From Novosphingobium sp. (lineage in GTDB: Bacteria; Pseudomonadota; Alphaproteobacteria; Sphingomonadales; Sphingomonadaceae): a stretch of DNA of 6,657 nt. The notes beneath the pieces are model-generated. The model did no database searches. It saw only the letters and a program-made list of their open reading frames with translations, and was not told where the DNA came from. Of this stretch, positions 1 through 5,482 are shown one piece after another. Location: NCBI GenBank assembly GCA_009885425.1, contig VFKS01000159.1, positions 1-6,657 of the forward strand, in the 5' to 3' direction. The translations under genes were made by a program, and so were the position numbers. Every line of letters starts with the position of its first letter. Within the stretch, counting starts at the first letter, position 1.

Positions 1-17
1 GTATTTGAGGAATTGAC

Positions 18-335
18 ATGGCCAAGGCTGAATGGGGCGCCAAACACGGTTGCCCGAAATGCGGCACCCGCTTCTACGATCTGGGCAAGGATGACCCGGT
101 AAGCTGCATTGAATGCGGCTATGCTTGGCATCCCGACCCGGTGCTGAAGTCAAAGCAGCCGATCCCGTATGAGGAAATCCAGAAGGCCAAGGTCGAAGTG
201 GTCGAGGATACCGATCTGGCCGATCCCGATCTGGATATCGATGAAGACGGCGATTCGCCTGACAATGACGTCGATCTGGGCGGCGATGACGACCTGGGCG
301 TGGCCGGCGTCGAAGGCGACGGCGACGACAATTAG
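18..335 (+). CDS. TIGR02300 / FYDLN-acid family zinc-ribbon protein
   Basis: This is a 105-residue cytosolic protein of unknown function, of the type annotated in alphaproteobacteria as 'TIGR02300 family protein' or 'FYDLN acid domain'. Two CxxC pairs are visible (C12/C15 and C30/C33), consistent with a single zinc ribbon. Between them lies the family hallmark, here FYDLG (residues 19-23) rather than FYDLN. From about residue 60 to the end the protein is low-complexity and strongly acidic (repeated Asp/Glu with Gly), probably disordered. A TGAGGA ribosome-binding site at 6-11 sits 6 nt before the ATG and supports this start. The gene is followed by a hairpin (351-378) and a tRNA-Ala, a neighbourhood I recall for this family in alphaproteobacteria. 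The family assignment is fairly secure. The role is unknown; the zinc ribbon suggests nucleic-acid or protein binding, but that is inference. Confidence 0.88.
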   Translation: MAKAEWGAKHGCPKCGTRFYDLGKDDPVSCIECGYAWHPDPVLKSKQPIPYEEIQKAKVEVVEDTDLADPDLDIDEDGDSPDNDVDLGGDDDLGVAGVEGDGDDN

Positions 336-350
336 TCTCTTGCCAAGCGC

Positions 351-378
351 AGAGGCCGCCACTAATGGGGCGGCCTCT
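351..378 (+). terminator. GC-rich hairpin after the zinc-ribbon gene, terminator-like without a U tract
   Basis: Arms 351-360 and 369-378 are perfect 10-bp reverse complements around an 8-nt loop, starting 15 nt after the stop codon of the zinc-ribbon gene. No T run follows (the next bases are CGCGCTTCGG), so it is not a canonical intrinsic terminator. It could be a weak terminator or an mRNA 3'-end stabiliser. The rest of 379-434, up to the tRNA, shows no promoter I would defend. Confidence 0.6.
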
Positions 379-434
379 CGCGCTTCGGCATGAGGGTTTG
401 GCGGTCTCCCGGGGCTGCCGCGACGAATGGTGAC

Positions 435-510
435 GGGGCCTTAGCTCAGCTGGGAGAGCGCCTGCATGGCATGCAGGAGGTCAGCGGTTCGATCCCGCTA
501 GGCTCCACCA
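435..510 (+). tRNA. tRNA-Ala (anticodon GGC)
   Basis: A complete 76-nt cloverleaf can be folded by eye. The acceptor stem pairs 435-441 with 500-506. The D stem pairs 444-447 with 456-459. The anticodon stem pairs 461-465 with 473-477, and its 7-nt loop holds GGC at 468-470. The T stem pairs 483-487 with 495-499 around TTCGATC. The G3-U70 wobble pair (437 with 504), the main identity element for alanyl-tRNA synthetase, is present and confirms alanine independently of the anticodon. The discriminator base is A (507) and CCA is encoded at 508-510. This tRNA reads GCC/GCU alanine codons, which are very common in this window and especially in the S16 tail. An intrinsic terminator follows at 540-575. 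Confidence 0.97.
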
Positions 511-539
511 TTCTTCGAATGAAAGAGTATTTGTTTGGC

Positions 540-575
540 AAGCTGGTCAGCGAGGTTTCGCTCACCGGCTTTTTT
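540..575 (+). terminator. Intrinsic terminator downstream of tRNA-Ala
   Basis: Bases 540-552 pair with 559-571, with one C/C mismatch (548/563) and one G-U pair. The loop is short (553-558), and the hairpin runs directly into six T residues at 570-575. This is a canonical Rho-independent terminator 29 nt after the tRNA CCA end. It should separate the tRNA transcript from ffh, which starts 24 nt further on. Confidence 0.8.
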
Positions 576-583
576 CGCGTTTC

Positions 584-587
584 GGAG
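584..587 (+). promoter_or_regulatory. Shine-Dalgarno deciding the ffh start
   Basis: GGAG at 584-587 lies 11 nt before the ATG at 599 but only 2 nt before the in-frame TTG at 590. The TTG is too close to be used efficiently. The protein beginning MFDALSDRL also matches the usual Ffh N terminus, so ATG 599 is preferred over the longer TTG-started reading. Confidence 0.6.
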
Positions 588-598
588 TTTTGTTGCCC

Positions 599-2056
599 AT
601 GTTCGACGCCCTTTCAGACCGGTTAGGCACTGTCTTTGACAGGCTGCGCGGTCGTGGGGCGCTCAATGAACAGGACGTCCGCGATGCGATGCGCGAAGTG
701 CGGATCGCGCTGCTTGAGGCTGACGTGGCCTTGCCGGTGGTCCGCCGCTTCATCGATGAAGTAACCGAAAAAGCGGTTGGCCAGAACGTGCTGCGTTCGG
801 TCACGCCGGGCCAGCAAGTCGTCAAGATCGTCAATGACGCGATCGTCGATATGCTCGGCGGCGAGGACGTTCCAGGGCTGGACCTCAACGCTGCTCCGCC
901 GGTGGTGATCCTGATGGTCGGCCTGCAAGGGTCAGGCAAGACCACCACCACCGCCAAGCTGGGCAAGCTGCTTAAGGAAAAGTACGGCAAGAAGGCCCTG
1001 ATGGCCTCGCTCGACGTCAATCGTCCCGCCGCGCAGGAACAGCTCAAGGTGCTGGGCGAGCAGGTCGGCGTGGCAACCTTGCCGATCATCGTAGGCCAGC
1101 AGCCGACTGAGATCGCCACCCGCGCATTGCAAGCGGCCAAGCTGCAGGCGGTCGATGTGCTGCTGCTCGACACTGCAGGCCGCCTGCATGTTGATCAGGG
1201 CCTGATGGACGAGATGCAGGCTGTTGCCGGGATCTCGGCGCCGCAGGAAGTGCTGCTGGTGGTTGATGCGCTGGCCGGGCAAGACGCGGTCAACGTCGCC
1301 AAGGCCTTTACCGAGCAGATCGAACTGACCGGGATCGTGCTGACCCGGATGGACGGCGATGCCCGCGGCGGCGCGGCGCTGTCGATGCGTCACGTCACCG
1401 GCAAGCCGATCAAATTTGCCGGCGTCGGCGAAAAGCTTGATGCGCTCGAAGTGTTCCAGCCGAGCCGCGTTGCCAGCCGTATTCTGGGCATGGGCGATGT
1501 CGTCTCGATCGTCGAGAAGGCCGCCGCTGCGATCGAGGAAGCAGACGCCCAGCTAATGGCTGAGCGGATGGCCAAGGGTCAGTTCGATATGAACGACCTG
1601 CGCCAGCAGCTGCGCCAGATGCAGAAAATGGGCGGACTTGGCGCGCTTGCCGGGATGATGCCGGGGATGAAGAAAGCCAAGGCGGCGATGGACGCCAGCG
1701 GGATGGATGACCGAGTGTTGCTGCGGATGGACGCGATCATTGGATCGATGACTCCGAAGGAGCGGACCCGCCCCGAACTTCTCAACGCCAAACGCAAGAT
1801 CCGCGTCGCCAAGGGTTCGGGCATGCAGGTGCAGGATGTCAACAAGCTGCTCAAGATGCACCAGGAAATGGGCCGCGCGATGAAGCAGATCAAGAAGATG
1901 GGCGGCCTTGGCGGGCTCGCCAAGATGTTCGGCAAGGGCGGCCTCGGCGGGGCGATGCCCGGCCTTGGCGGCGGCGGCGGAGGCAGCGGTTTGCCCGGGC
2001 TTGGTGGTCCCGGTGGCGGCCTACCCGGCAATTTCAATGACTTGATTAAAAAGTAA
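599..2056 (+). CDS. ffh: Signal recognition particle protein Ffh (SRP54 homologue)
   Basis: Ffh is the GTPase subunit of the signal recognition particle. With 4.5S/SRP RNA it binds signal sequences on translating ribosomes and docks with FtsY at the inner membrane. The protein is 485 residues, slightly longer than E. coli Ffh. The N domain covers about residues 1-95. The G domain shows the P-loop [10 protein letters not shown] (108-117), [11 protein letters not shown] (139-149), DTAGR (191-195), TRMD (249-252, in place of the common TKxD) and GVGEKLD (275-281). The Met-rich M domain (about 325-435) contains the SRP-RNA-binding RVAKGSG (402-408) and hydrophobic Met clusters for signal-sequence binding. 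The C terminus (about 435-478) is a Gly/Pro/Leu-rich flexible tail. The gene follows the tRNA terminator and lies 37 nt upstream of rpsP. No clear promoter is visible in the short space ahead of it. Confidence 0.98.
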   Translation: MFDALSDRLGTVFDRLRGRGALNEQDVRDAMREVRIALLEADVALPVVRRFIDEVTEKAVGQNVLRSVTPGQQVVKIVNDAIVDMLGGEDVPGLDLNAAPPVVILMVGLQGSGKTTTTAKLGKLLKEKYGKKALMASLDVNRPAAQEQLKVLGEQVGVATLPIIVGQQPTEIATRALQAAKLQAVDVLLLDTAGRLHVDQGLMDEMQAVAGISAPQEVLLVVDALAGQDAVNVAKAFTEQIELTGIVLTRMDGDARGGAALSMRHVTGKPIKFAGVGEKLDALEVFQPSRVASRILGMGDVVSIVEKAAAAIEEADAQLMAERMAKGQFDMNDLRQQLRQMQKMGGLGALAGMMPGMKKAKAAMDASGMDDRVLLRMDAIIGSMTPKERTRPELLNAKRKIRVAKGSGMQVQDVNKLLKMHQEMGRAMKQIKKMGGLGGLAKMFGKGGLGGAMPGLGGGGGGSGLPGLGGPGGGLPGNFNDLIKK

Positions 2057-2069
2057 TTTTTACATATTC
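2042..2069 (+). promoter_or_regulatory. Possible rpsP promoter in an A/T-rich island (weak)
   Basis: The end of ffh and the 37-nt gap before rpsP are strikingly A/T-rich in a GC-rich region. TTGATT (2042-2047) followed 15-16 nt later by CATATT/ATATTC (2063-2069) loosely resembles a -35/-10 pair. A perfect A/T palindrome, TAAAAA/TTTTTA (2047-2052 and 2057-2062), overlaps it and spans the ffh stop codon. A local promoter for the ribosomal genes is possible, but read-through from ffh is equally compatible. Confidence 0.25.
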
Positions 2070-2093
2070 CGATTTGTTAGAAAGGTAGTTCAA

Positions 2094-2789
2094 ATGTCTG
2101 TTTCCCTTCGTCTTTCGCGTGGCGGCTCCAAGAAGCGCCCGTATTACAAGGTTGTCGCTGCCAACAGCCGTTCGGCCCGCGATGGCAAGTTCCTCGAGCA
2201 GGTTGGCACCTACAACCCGCTGCTGGCCAAGGACGATGAAAACCGCGTCCGCCTGATCGAAGACCGGGTGAAGTACTGGCTCGGCGTTGGCGCCCAGCCG
2301 ACCGACCGGGTCGCCCGCATGCTCGACAAGGCCGGGATCAAGGAACGCGCCGTAACCAACAACCCCAACAAGGCTGAGCCCGGCAAGAAGGCCAAGGATC
2401 GCGCTGAAGACAAGGCTAACAAGGCTGTTGAAGCGGCCGAAGCTGCCGCCGCCGCCGCTGCCGCTCCGGTTGTTGCCGAAGTGATCGAAGAAGTTGCTGC
2501 TGAAGAAGTTGCCGTTGAAGCGCCTGCGGCCGAAGAAGCTGCTCCGGTTGCCGAGGAAGCCGCTCCTGAAGCCGCAGCCGAAGAAGCTGCGCCAGTTGCC
2601 GAAGAAGCCGCTCCCGAAGCCGCCGCTGAAGAAGCTCCGGTTGCTGAAGAAGCGCCTGCTGCTGAAGTTGCCGCTGAAGAAGCCGCCCCTGAAGTTGCTG
2701 CCGAAGAAGCCCCTGCTGCTGAAGCCGCTGCCGAAGAAGCCGCTGCTGAAGAAGCTCCTGCTGCTGAAGCCAGCGAAGAACAGGCTTAA
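2094..2789 (+). CDS. rpsP: 30S ribosomal protein bS16 with long Ala/Glu-rich C-terminal tail
   Basis: bS16 binds 16S rRNA early in 30S assembly and stabilises the 5' and central domains. The S16 fold occupies about residues 1-82, recognisable from [18 protein letters not shown] near the N terminus, the GTYNP motif (38-42) and the [14 protein letters not shown] segment (58-71). Bacterial S16 is usually about 80-100 residues, whereas this protein has 231. A Lys-rich linker (about 83-110) leads into roughly 120 residues made almost entirely of Ala, Glu, Pro and Val. This tail includes two tandem 16-residue copies (151-166 and 167-182). It is acidic and probably disordered or helical. An AAAGG ribosome-binding site (2081-2085) lies 8 nt before ATG. 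The stop codon is followed 9 nt later by the rimM start in the same frame. The core identity is certain; the function of the tail is unknown. Confidence 0.97.
   Translation: MSVSLRLSRGGSKKRPYYKVVAANSRSARDGKFLEQVGTYNPLLAKDDENRVRLIEDRVKYWLGVGAQPTDRVARMLDKAGIKERAVTNNPNKAEPGKKAKDRAEDKANKAVEAAEAAAAAAAAPVVAEVIEEVAAEEVAVEAPAAEEAAPVAEEAAPEAAAEEAAPVAEEAAPEAAAEEAPVAEEAPAAEVAAEEAAPEVAAEEAPAAEAAAEEAAAEEAPAAEASEEQA
2424..2786 (+). repeat. Low-complexity GCC/GAA-rich coding repeat of the S16 tail
   Basis: This stretch encodes the Ala/Glu/Pro/Val tail of S16 with repeating GAA-GAA-GCx codons. The clearest tandem is a 48-bp unit at 2544-2591 followed by 2592-2639. The two copies encode nearly identical 16-residue peptides but differ at several synonymous third positions (for example CCG/CCA, GAG/GAA, CCT/CCC). 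The protein pattern is therefore conserved while the DNA has drifted, which suggests the tail is not a very recent replication-slippage product. Confidence 0.85.
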
Positions 2790-2791
2790 GG
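2788..2791 (+). promoter_or_regulatory. rimM Shine-Dalgarno overlapping the rpsP stop codon
   Basis: AAGG at 2788-2791 uses the last two bases of the rpsP TAA and lies 7 nt before the TTG at 2799. This places ribosome termination on rpsP directly at the rimM initiation site and supports translational coupling. Confidence 0.6.
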
Positions 2792-2798
2792 CCAAGTC

Positions 2799-3308
2799 TT
2801 GGCTGACACCCGCCCCGTTACGCTGGCCGCCATCACCGGCGCGCACAGCCTGACGGGTGAGGTCCGGCTCAAGCTGTTCGGTGAAGGCGTGGCGTCGCTC
2901 AAGCGGCACCGCGCCTTCAACGATTCCACGCTGACGCTGGAAAAGCTCAAGGACGACGGCAAAGGCGGCGCAATCGCCCGCTTTGCCGAAGTCGCGGACC
3001 GCACCGCCGCCGAAAAACTGCGCGGCACCGCGCTCACCGTCCCGCGCGATACCTTGCCGGCGCTGGCTGAGGGCGAATATTACTACACCGACCTGCTCGG
3101 CCTGCCCGCGATCTCAACCGATGGTGAGGCCCTGGGAACTTGCATAGCGGTCGAGAACTTCGGCGCGGGCGATGTGCTGGAAATCCAGCGCGCCTCGGTC
3201 GATGGCAAACCCGGCAAGAAATTCATGGTTCCAATGCGGGCCGAGGCCGTTCCCGAATGGGACAGCGAGCGCCTGGTAATCACCGCTGCCTTTGCAGTCG
3301 AAGATTGA
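2799..3308 (+). CDS. rimM: Ribosome maturation factor RimM (TTG start)
   Basis: RimM is a cytosolic assembly factor that binds ribosomal protein uS19 and helps mature the 30S head and 16S rRNA 3' domain. The 169-residue length is normal. The N-terminal RimM beta-barrel (about 5-85) contains the GAHSLTGEVR motif (14-23). The C-terminal PRC-barrel half (about 92-168) opens with EGEYYYTDLLG (91-101), followed by FGAGDVLEI (121-129) and VPMRAEAVPEWD (144-155). The TTG start is compelled: the reading frame is the rpsP frame, the rpsP TAA lies four codons upstream, and no ATG or GTG occurs in frame between that stop and the GAH motif. An AAGG site overlaps the rpsP stop. The gene ends 8 nt from the convergent stop of the next, opposite-strand gene. 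Confidence 0.96.
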   Translation: MADTRPVTLAAITGAHSLTGEVRLKLFGEGVASLKRHRAFNDSTLTLEKLKDDGKGGAIARFAEVADRTAAEKLRGTALTVPRDTLPALAEGEYYYTDLLGLPAISTDGEALGTCIAVENFGAGDVLEIQRASVDGKPGKKFMVPMRAEAVPEWDSERLVITAAFAVED

Positions 3309-3316
3309 GAGCCTGG

Positions 3317-4177
3317 CTAACCCTTCGGCTTGCCAACTAGCTTTTCCAGCTCTTTCCCAAACGCTTTCAGATCAAAGTTCTGCGGATCGTCGTGGGCGTC
3401 AGGAATGGTCGAATCGACCGTGTTGTGCTGCGCCGGGATCAGCCAGCGCCCGGCCCGCGCGCTGGTATAGACATACAGCGCGGCCAGCATCCGGTATTGT
3501 TCGCGGGTAAAGCCGGGCTTTGGGCCCTCTGTCTGACCGCGGCTGGTCGCGCCGGGAAGAAAGCGGCGCGGCTGGACCGTCTCGATATGGACGAACCGCC
3601 CGCGCGCGCGTGATCCAACCACCCGGCTTTCCAGTTTGGTCGCGCGCCAACCCTCCTGAAACTCGTGCCCGGCCCAGATCTGCCCGACCCGGTTGAGAAA
3701 GATATGCGCCACCGGGGCCTTGGCGAAAGTGCCGTCCATATAGGGGGTGAAAGCGTTCACTTTCCAATCGGCGTTGAGCCGTTTGGGGAACGGCTCGTGC
3801 GCGTAAAACGGCGTGCTGGTATCGTGGATCACGAAATAGAGCAGCGGCAGGCCCTCTTCGGTCTGCGACACTGCGGCGTCGGCGTGCTGGATCGCATAGG
3901 CCCGGTAAGGCTCCGGGAACGCCGCTATCGCCGCCGCTTTCATCGCGGGCGAAGGCGCGCCGCCTTCGCGCATTAACCGGACGATCACCGGCGGGAGCGG
4001 CTGCGGCTTACGCACTGCGCCAAGCTCGATCTTGCGCAGCAGGCAGGTGGCTTGTTCAAGCGGCGTTCCGGCAAAGGTCAAAGTGTCGCGGTCAAACAGG
4101 CATTCGCCGATTTCCTCCGCATGGGCTGGACCGGCGAGGCATAGGGCCAATAAAGCGGCTGGGATCGGTCGGATCAT
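3317..4177 (-). CDS. Exported N-acetylmuramoyl-L-alanine amidase-like protein (divergent amidase_2)
   Basis: This 286-residue protein begins with a Sec signal peptide: a short basic start, a hydrophobic stretch to about residue 15, and a likely AHA cleavage after A20. There is no lipobox. The mature part carries pieces resembling the amidase_2/AmpD/AmiD fold. They are FVIHDTS (115-121, first zinc His candidate H118), [12 protein letters not shown] (157-168, like the family's HYLI..DG.I strand), and [10 protein letters not shown] (195-204, like the IGIE strand). The final piece is H251 followed by HDDPQNFD (262-269), like the H...K.DPG..FDW ending, with H251 and D264 as the other ligand candidates. 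If so, it would cleave the MurNAc-L-Ala bond in periplasmic peptidoglycan. C26 and C45 could form a disulfide. The ATG has only a weak GTGAG upstream. The gene lies opposite to and between rimM and trmD. The fold assignment is my motif reading, and it may be an inactive or repurposed relative. Confidence 0.6.
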   Translation of the reverse strand: MIRPIPAALLALCLAGPAHAEEIGECLFDRDTLTFAGTPLEQATCLLRKIELGAVRKPQPLPPVIVRLMREGGAPSPAMKAAAIAAFPEPYRAYAIQHADAAVSQTEEGLPLLYFVIHDTSTPFYAHEPFPKRLNADWKVNAFTPYMDGTFAKAPVAHIFLNRVGQIWAGHEFQEGWRATKLESRVVGSRARGRFVHIETVQPRRFLPGATSRGQTEGPKPGFTREQYRMLAALYVYTSARAGRWLIPAQHNTVDSTIPDAHDDPQNFDLKAFGKELEKLVGKPKG

Positions 4178-4187
4178 GTCTCACGGT

Positions 4188-4216
4188 TTGCCACGATGGC
4201 TGTGAAGGGCAATAGA
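4188..4216 (+). promoter_or_regulatory. Candidate promoter for trmD-rplS (weak)
   Basis: TTGCCA at 4188-4193 and AATAGA at 4211-4216 are separated by 17 nt, a sensible spacing, but the -10 matches consensus poorly. A promoter is expected in the 81-bp gap (4178-4258) because the opposite-strand gene cuts trmD off from the rpsP-rimM transcript. This gap is also the divergent upstream region of the amidase-like gene, for which I see no convincing promoter. Confidence 0.3.
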
Positions 4217-4243
4217 ACATTTGCGGTTGGAACGGCTTTCTGG

Positions 4244-4249
4244 AAAAGG
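4244..4249 (+). promoter_or_regulatory. Shine-Dalgarno deciding the trmD start
   Basis: AAAAGG at 4244-4249 lies 9 nt before the ATG at 4259. It selects the start giving [15 protein letters not shown], the usual TrmD N terminus, over the in-frame ATG at 4196, which would add 21 unrelated residues. Confidence 0.75.
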
Positions 4250-4258
4250 CGCTGCACT

Positions 4259-5005
4259 ATGACTTTCCTCGCCACCGTCCTCACCCTCTACCCCGAGATG
4301 TTCCCCGGCCCGCTGGGCATCAGCCTCGCTGGCCGCGCGCGGGAGGAGGGGAAGTGGGCGCTGGATACCGTTCAGATCCGTGATTTCGCGGCGGACAAAC
4401 ACCGCACCGTTGATGATACGCCCGCCGGCGGCGGGGCCGGGATGGTGCTGCGCGCCGATGTGCTGGCGGCGGCTATTGACCACGCCCGTGCGCGCCAGCC
4501 CGATTGCCCGGTTCTCGCCATGACCCCGCGCGGAAAGCCGCTCAGCCAGGCCCGGGTGCGCGAACTGGCGGCAGGACCCGGCGTGATCGTCCTGTGCGGC
4601 CGGTTTGAGGGGTTTGACGAGCGAATTTTCGCTGGCCGCGATGTCGAGGAAGTCTCGGTCGGCGATATCGTTCTGTCGGGCGGGGAGGTGCCGGCGCTGA
4701 TGCTGCTTGATGCTTGCATTCGGCTGCTTCCCGGCGTAATGGGCGCGGCTTCGAGTGGTACCGAGGAGTCCTTTGAACAAGGATTGCTTGAATATCCTCA
4801 CTTTACCCGGCCCGCTTTGTGGGAAGGGCGCACGGTCCCTGAAGTGCTGCGATCGGGGGATCATGCGAAGATCGCGGCTTGGCGCAAGTCACAGTCAGAG
4901 ATCGACACACGGTTACGCAGGCCGGACCTTTGGGAGCGTCATTCAGGCGCTCGGGTCCAGTCTGCCTCTGGCGCGCGGCATGAAGATGAGGACCCAGGTC
5001 AATGA
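4259..5005 (+). CDS. trmD: tRNA (guanine-37-N1) methyltransferase TrmD
   Basis: TrmD uses S-adenosylmethionine to make m1G37 next to the anticodon of tRNAs reading CUN, CCN and CGG, which prevents +1 frameshifting. It works as a homodimer with a trefoil-knot SAM site. The 248-residue length is typical. Visible motifs are LYPEMF (10-15), HRTVDD (48-53), GGGAGMVL (57-64), [12 protein letters not shown] (112-123), the knot segment [11 protein letters not shown] (133-143), LLPGVMG (156-162) and [10 protein letters not shown] (176-185). By comparison with E. coli TrmD, R155 corresponds to R154. E170 sits at the catalytic D169 position, a conservative Asp-to-Glu change. The C-terminal tRNA-binding domain shows the WRKSQS...RLRRPDLW signature (208-225). 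The short tail after it is Asp/Glu-rich. The stop overlaps the rplS start (ATGA), implying translational coupling. Confidence 0.97.
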   Translation: MTFLATVLTLYPEMFPGPLGISLAGRAREEGKWALDTVQIRDFAADKHRTVDDTPAGGGAGMVLRADVLAAAIDHARARQPDCPVLAMTPRGKPLSQARVRELAAGPGVIVLCGRFEGFDERIFAGRDVEEVSVGDIVLSGGEVPALMLLDACIRLLPGVMGAASSGTEESFEQGLLEYPHFTRPALWEGRTVPEVLRSGDHAKIAAWRKSQSEIDTRLRRPDLWERHSGARVQSASGARHEDEDPGQ

Positions 5006-5382
5006 ACCTGATTCAACAGATCGAAGCCGAAGAAATTGCCAAGGCAACTACTGACGCTGGCAAGGAAATCCCGACTTTTCGCCCCGGCGATACCGTCCGC
5101 GTCGGCGTGAAGGTTATCGAAGGCGAACGCAGCCGCGTACAGATGTACGAAGGCGTGTGCATCGCCCGTGCCAACAAGGGCATCGGCTCCAATTTCACCG
5201 TCCGCAAGATGAGCTTTGGCGAAGGCGTGGAACGCGTATTCCCGCTGTACTCGCCCAACATCGACAGCATCACCGTGGTCCGCAAGGGCGTGGTCCGGCG
5301 CGCCAAGCTGTATTATCTGCGTGGCCGCACCGGTAAGCGCGCTCGCATCGCCGAACGTCGCGATCCGCGTCCGGGCGAGTGA
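5002..5382 (+). CDS. rplS: 50S ribosomal protein bL19
   Basis: bL19 lies at the 30S-50S interface and contributes to intersubunit bridges. The 126-residue length is normal. The SH3-like barrel is recognisable from [16 protein letters not shown] (26-41), the [10 protein letters not shown] stretch (45-56), the [21 protein letters not shown] segment (around 65-85) and the basic [18 protein letters not shown] tail (around 99-116). The ATG overlaps the trmD stop by the ATGA arrangement. A GAGGA site (4988-4992), inside the trmD 3' end, lies 9 nt upstream. The gene closes the operon, with an intrinsic terminator 45 nt after the stop. Confidence 0.98.
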   Translation: MNLIQQIEAEEIAKATTDAGKEIPTFRPGDTVRVGVKVIEGERSRVQMYEGVCIARANKGIGSNFTVRKMSFGEGVERVFPLYSPNIDSITVVRKGVVRRAKLYYLRGRTGKRARIAERRDPRPGE

Positions 5383-5426
5383 GGCCAAAAAGGTTCTAGC
5401 GCCAAGGTGCTATAGCGAACTACAAG

Positions 5427-5458
5427 AGGCGTCCCGGCAATGCCCGGGGCGCCTTTTT
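5427..5458 (+). terminator. Intrinsic terminator of the trmD-rplS operon
   Basis: Bases 5427-5437 pair with 5444-5454 in an 11-bp, mostly G-C stem with one G-U pair (5432/5449) and a 6-nt loop (5438-5443). It is followed by five T residues (5454-5458). This is a strong Rho-independent terminator. It ends only 24 nt before the ATG of the next gene. Confidence 0.9.
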
Positions 5459-5482
5459 GCTTATGGGGATCAGAAACTTGCC

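Noticed and set aside
590..598. Longer Ffh starting at TTG 590
   Set aside because: The TTG is only 2 nt from the GGAG site, and the usual Ffh N terminus begins at ATG 599.
390..626. Open frame running through tRNA-Ala and its terminator
   Set aside because: It overlaps a confident tRNA gene and a terminator, has no ribosome-binding site and shows no homology I recognise.
562..1393. Minus-strand open frames opposite the N and G domains of ffh
   Set aside because: They are antisense to highly conserved GTPase motifs, are Ser/Arg/Thr- or His/Gln-rich, and lack any motif.
2046..2909. Minus-strand 287-residue open frame opposite rpsP, rich in Phe, Ser and Gly
   Set aside because: It is the reverse reading of the GAA/GCC repeat that encodes the S16 tail. 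The repeated TTC/GGC codons are a mechanical consequence, and the plus strand has a certain gene with a ribosome-binding site.
4196..4258. Longer TrmD starting at the ATG at 4196
   Set aside because: The 21 extra residues do not resemble TrmD. The AAAAGG site at 4244-4249 points to ATG 4259, and the 4196 start would sit inside the likely promoter.
4181..4864. Minus-strand 227-residue open frame opposite trmD
   Set aside because: It overlaps a well-conserved trmD and has no recognisable domain, so it is a shadow frame.
5393..5420. Imperfect inverted repeat (GTTC...GAAC with TAGC/GCTA) between rplS and its terminator
   Set aside because: The arms are 4 bp with asymmetric bulges. It is too weak to call as a structured element or operator.
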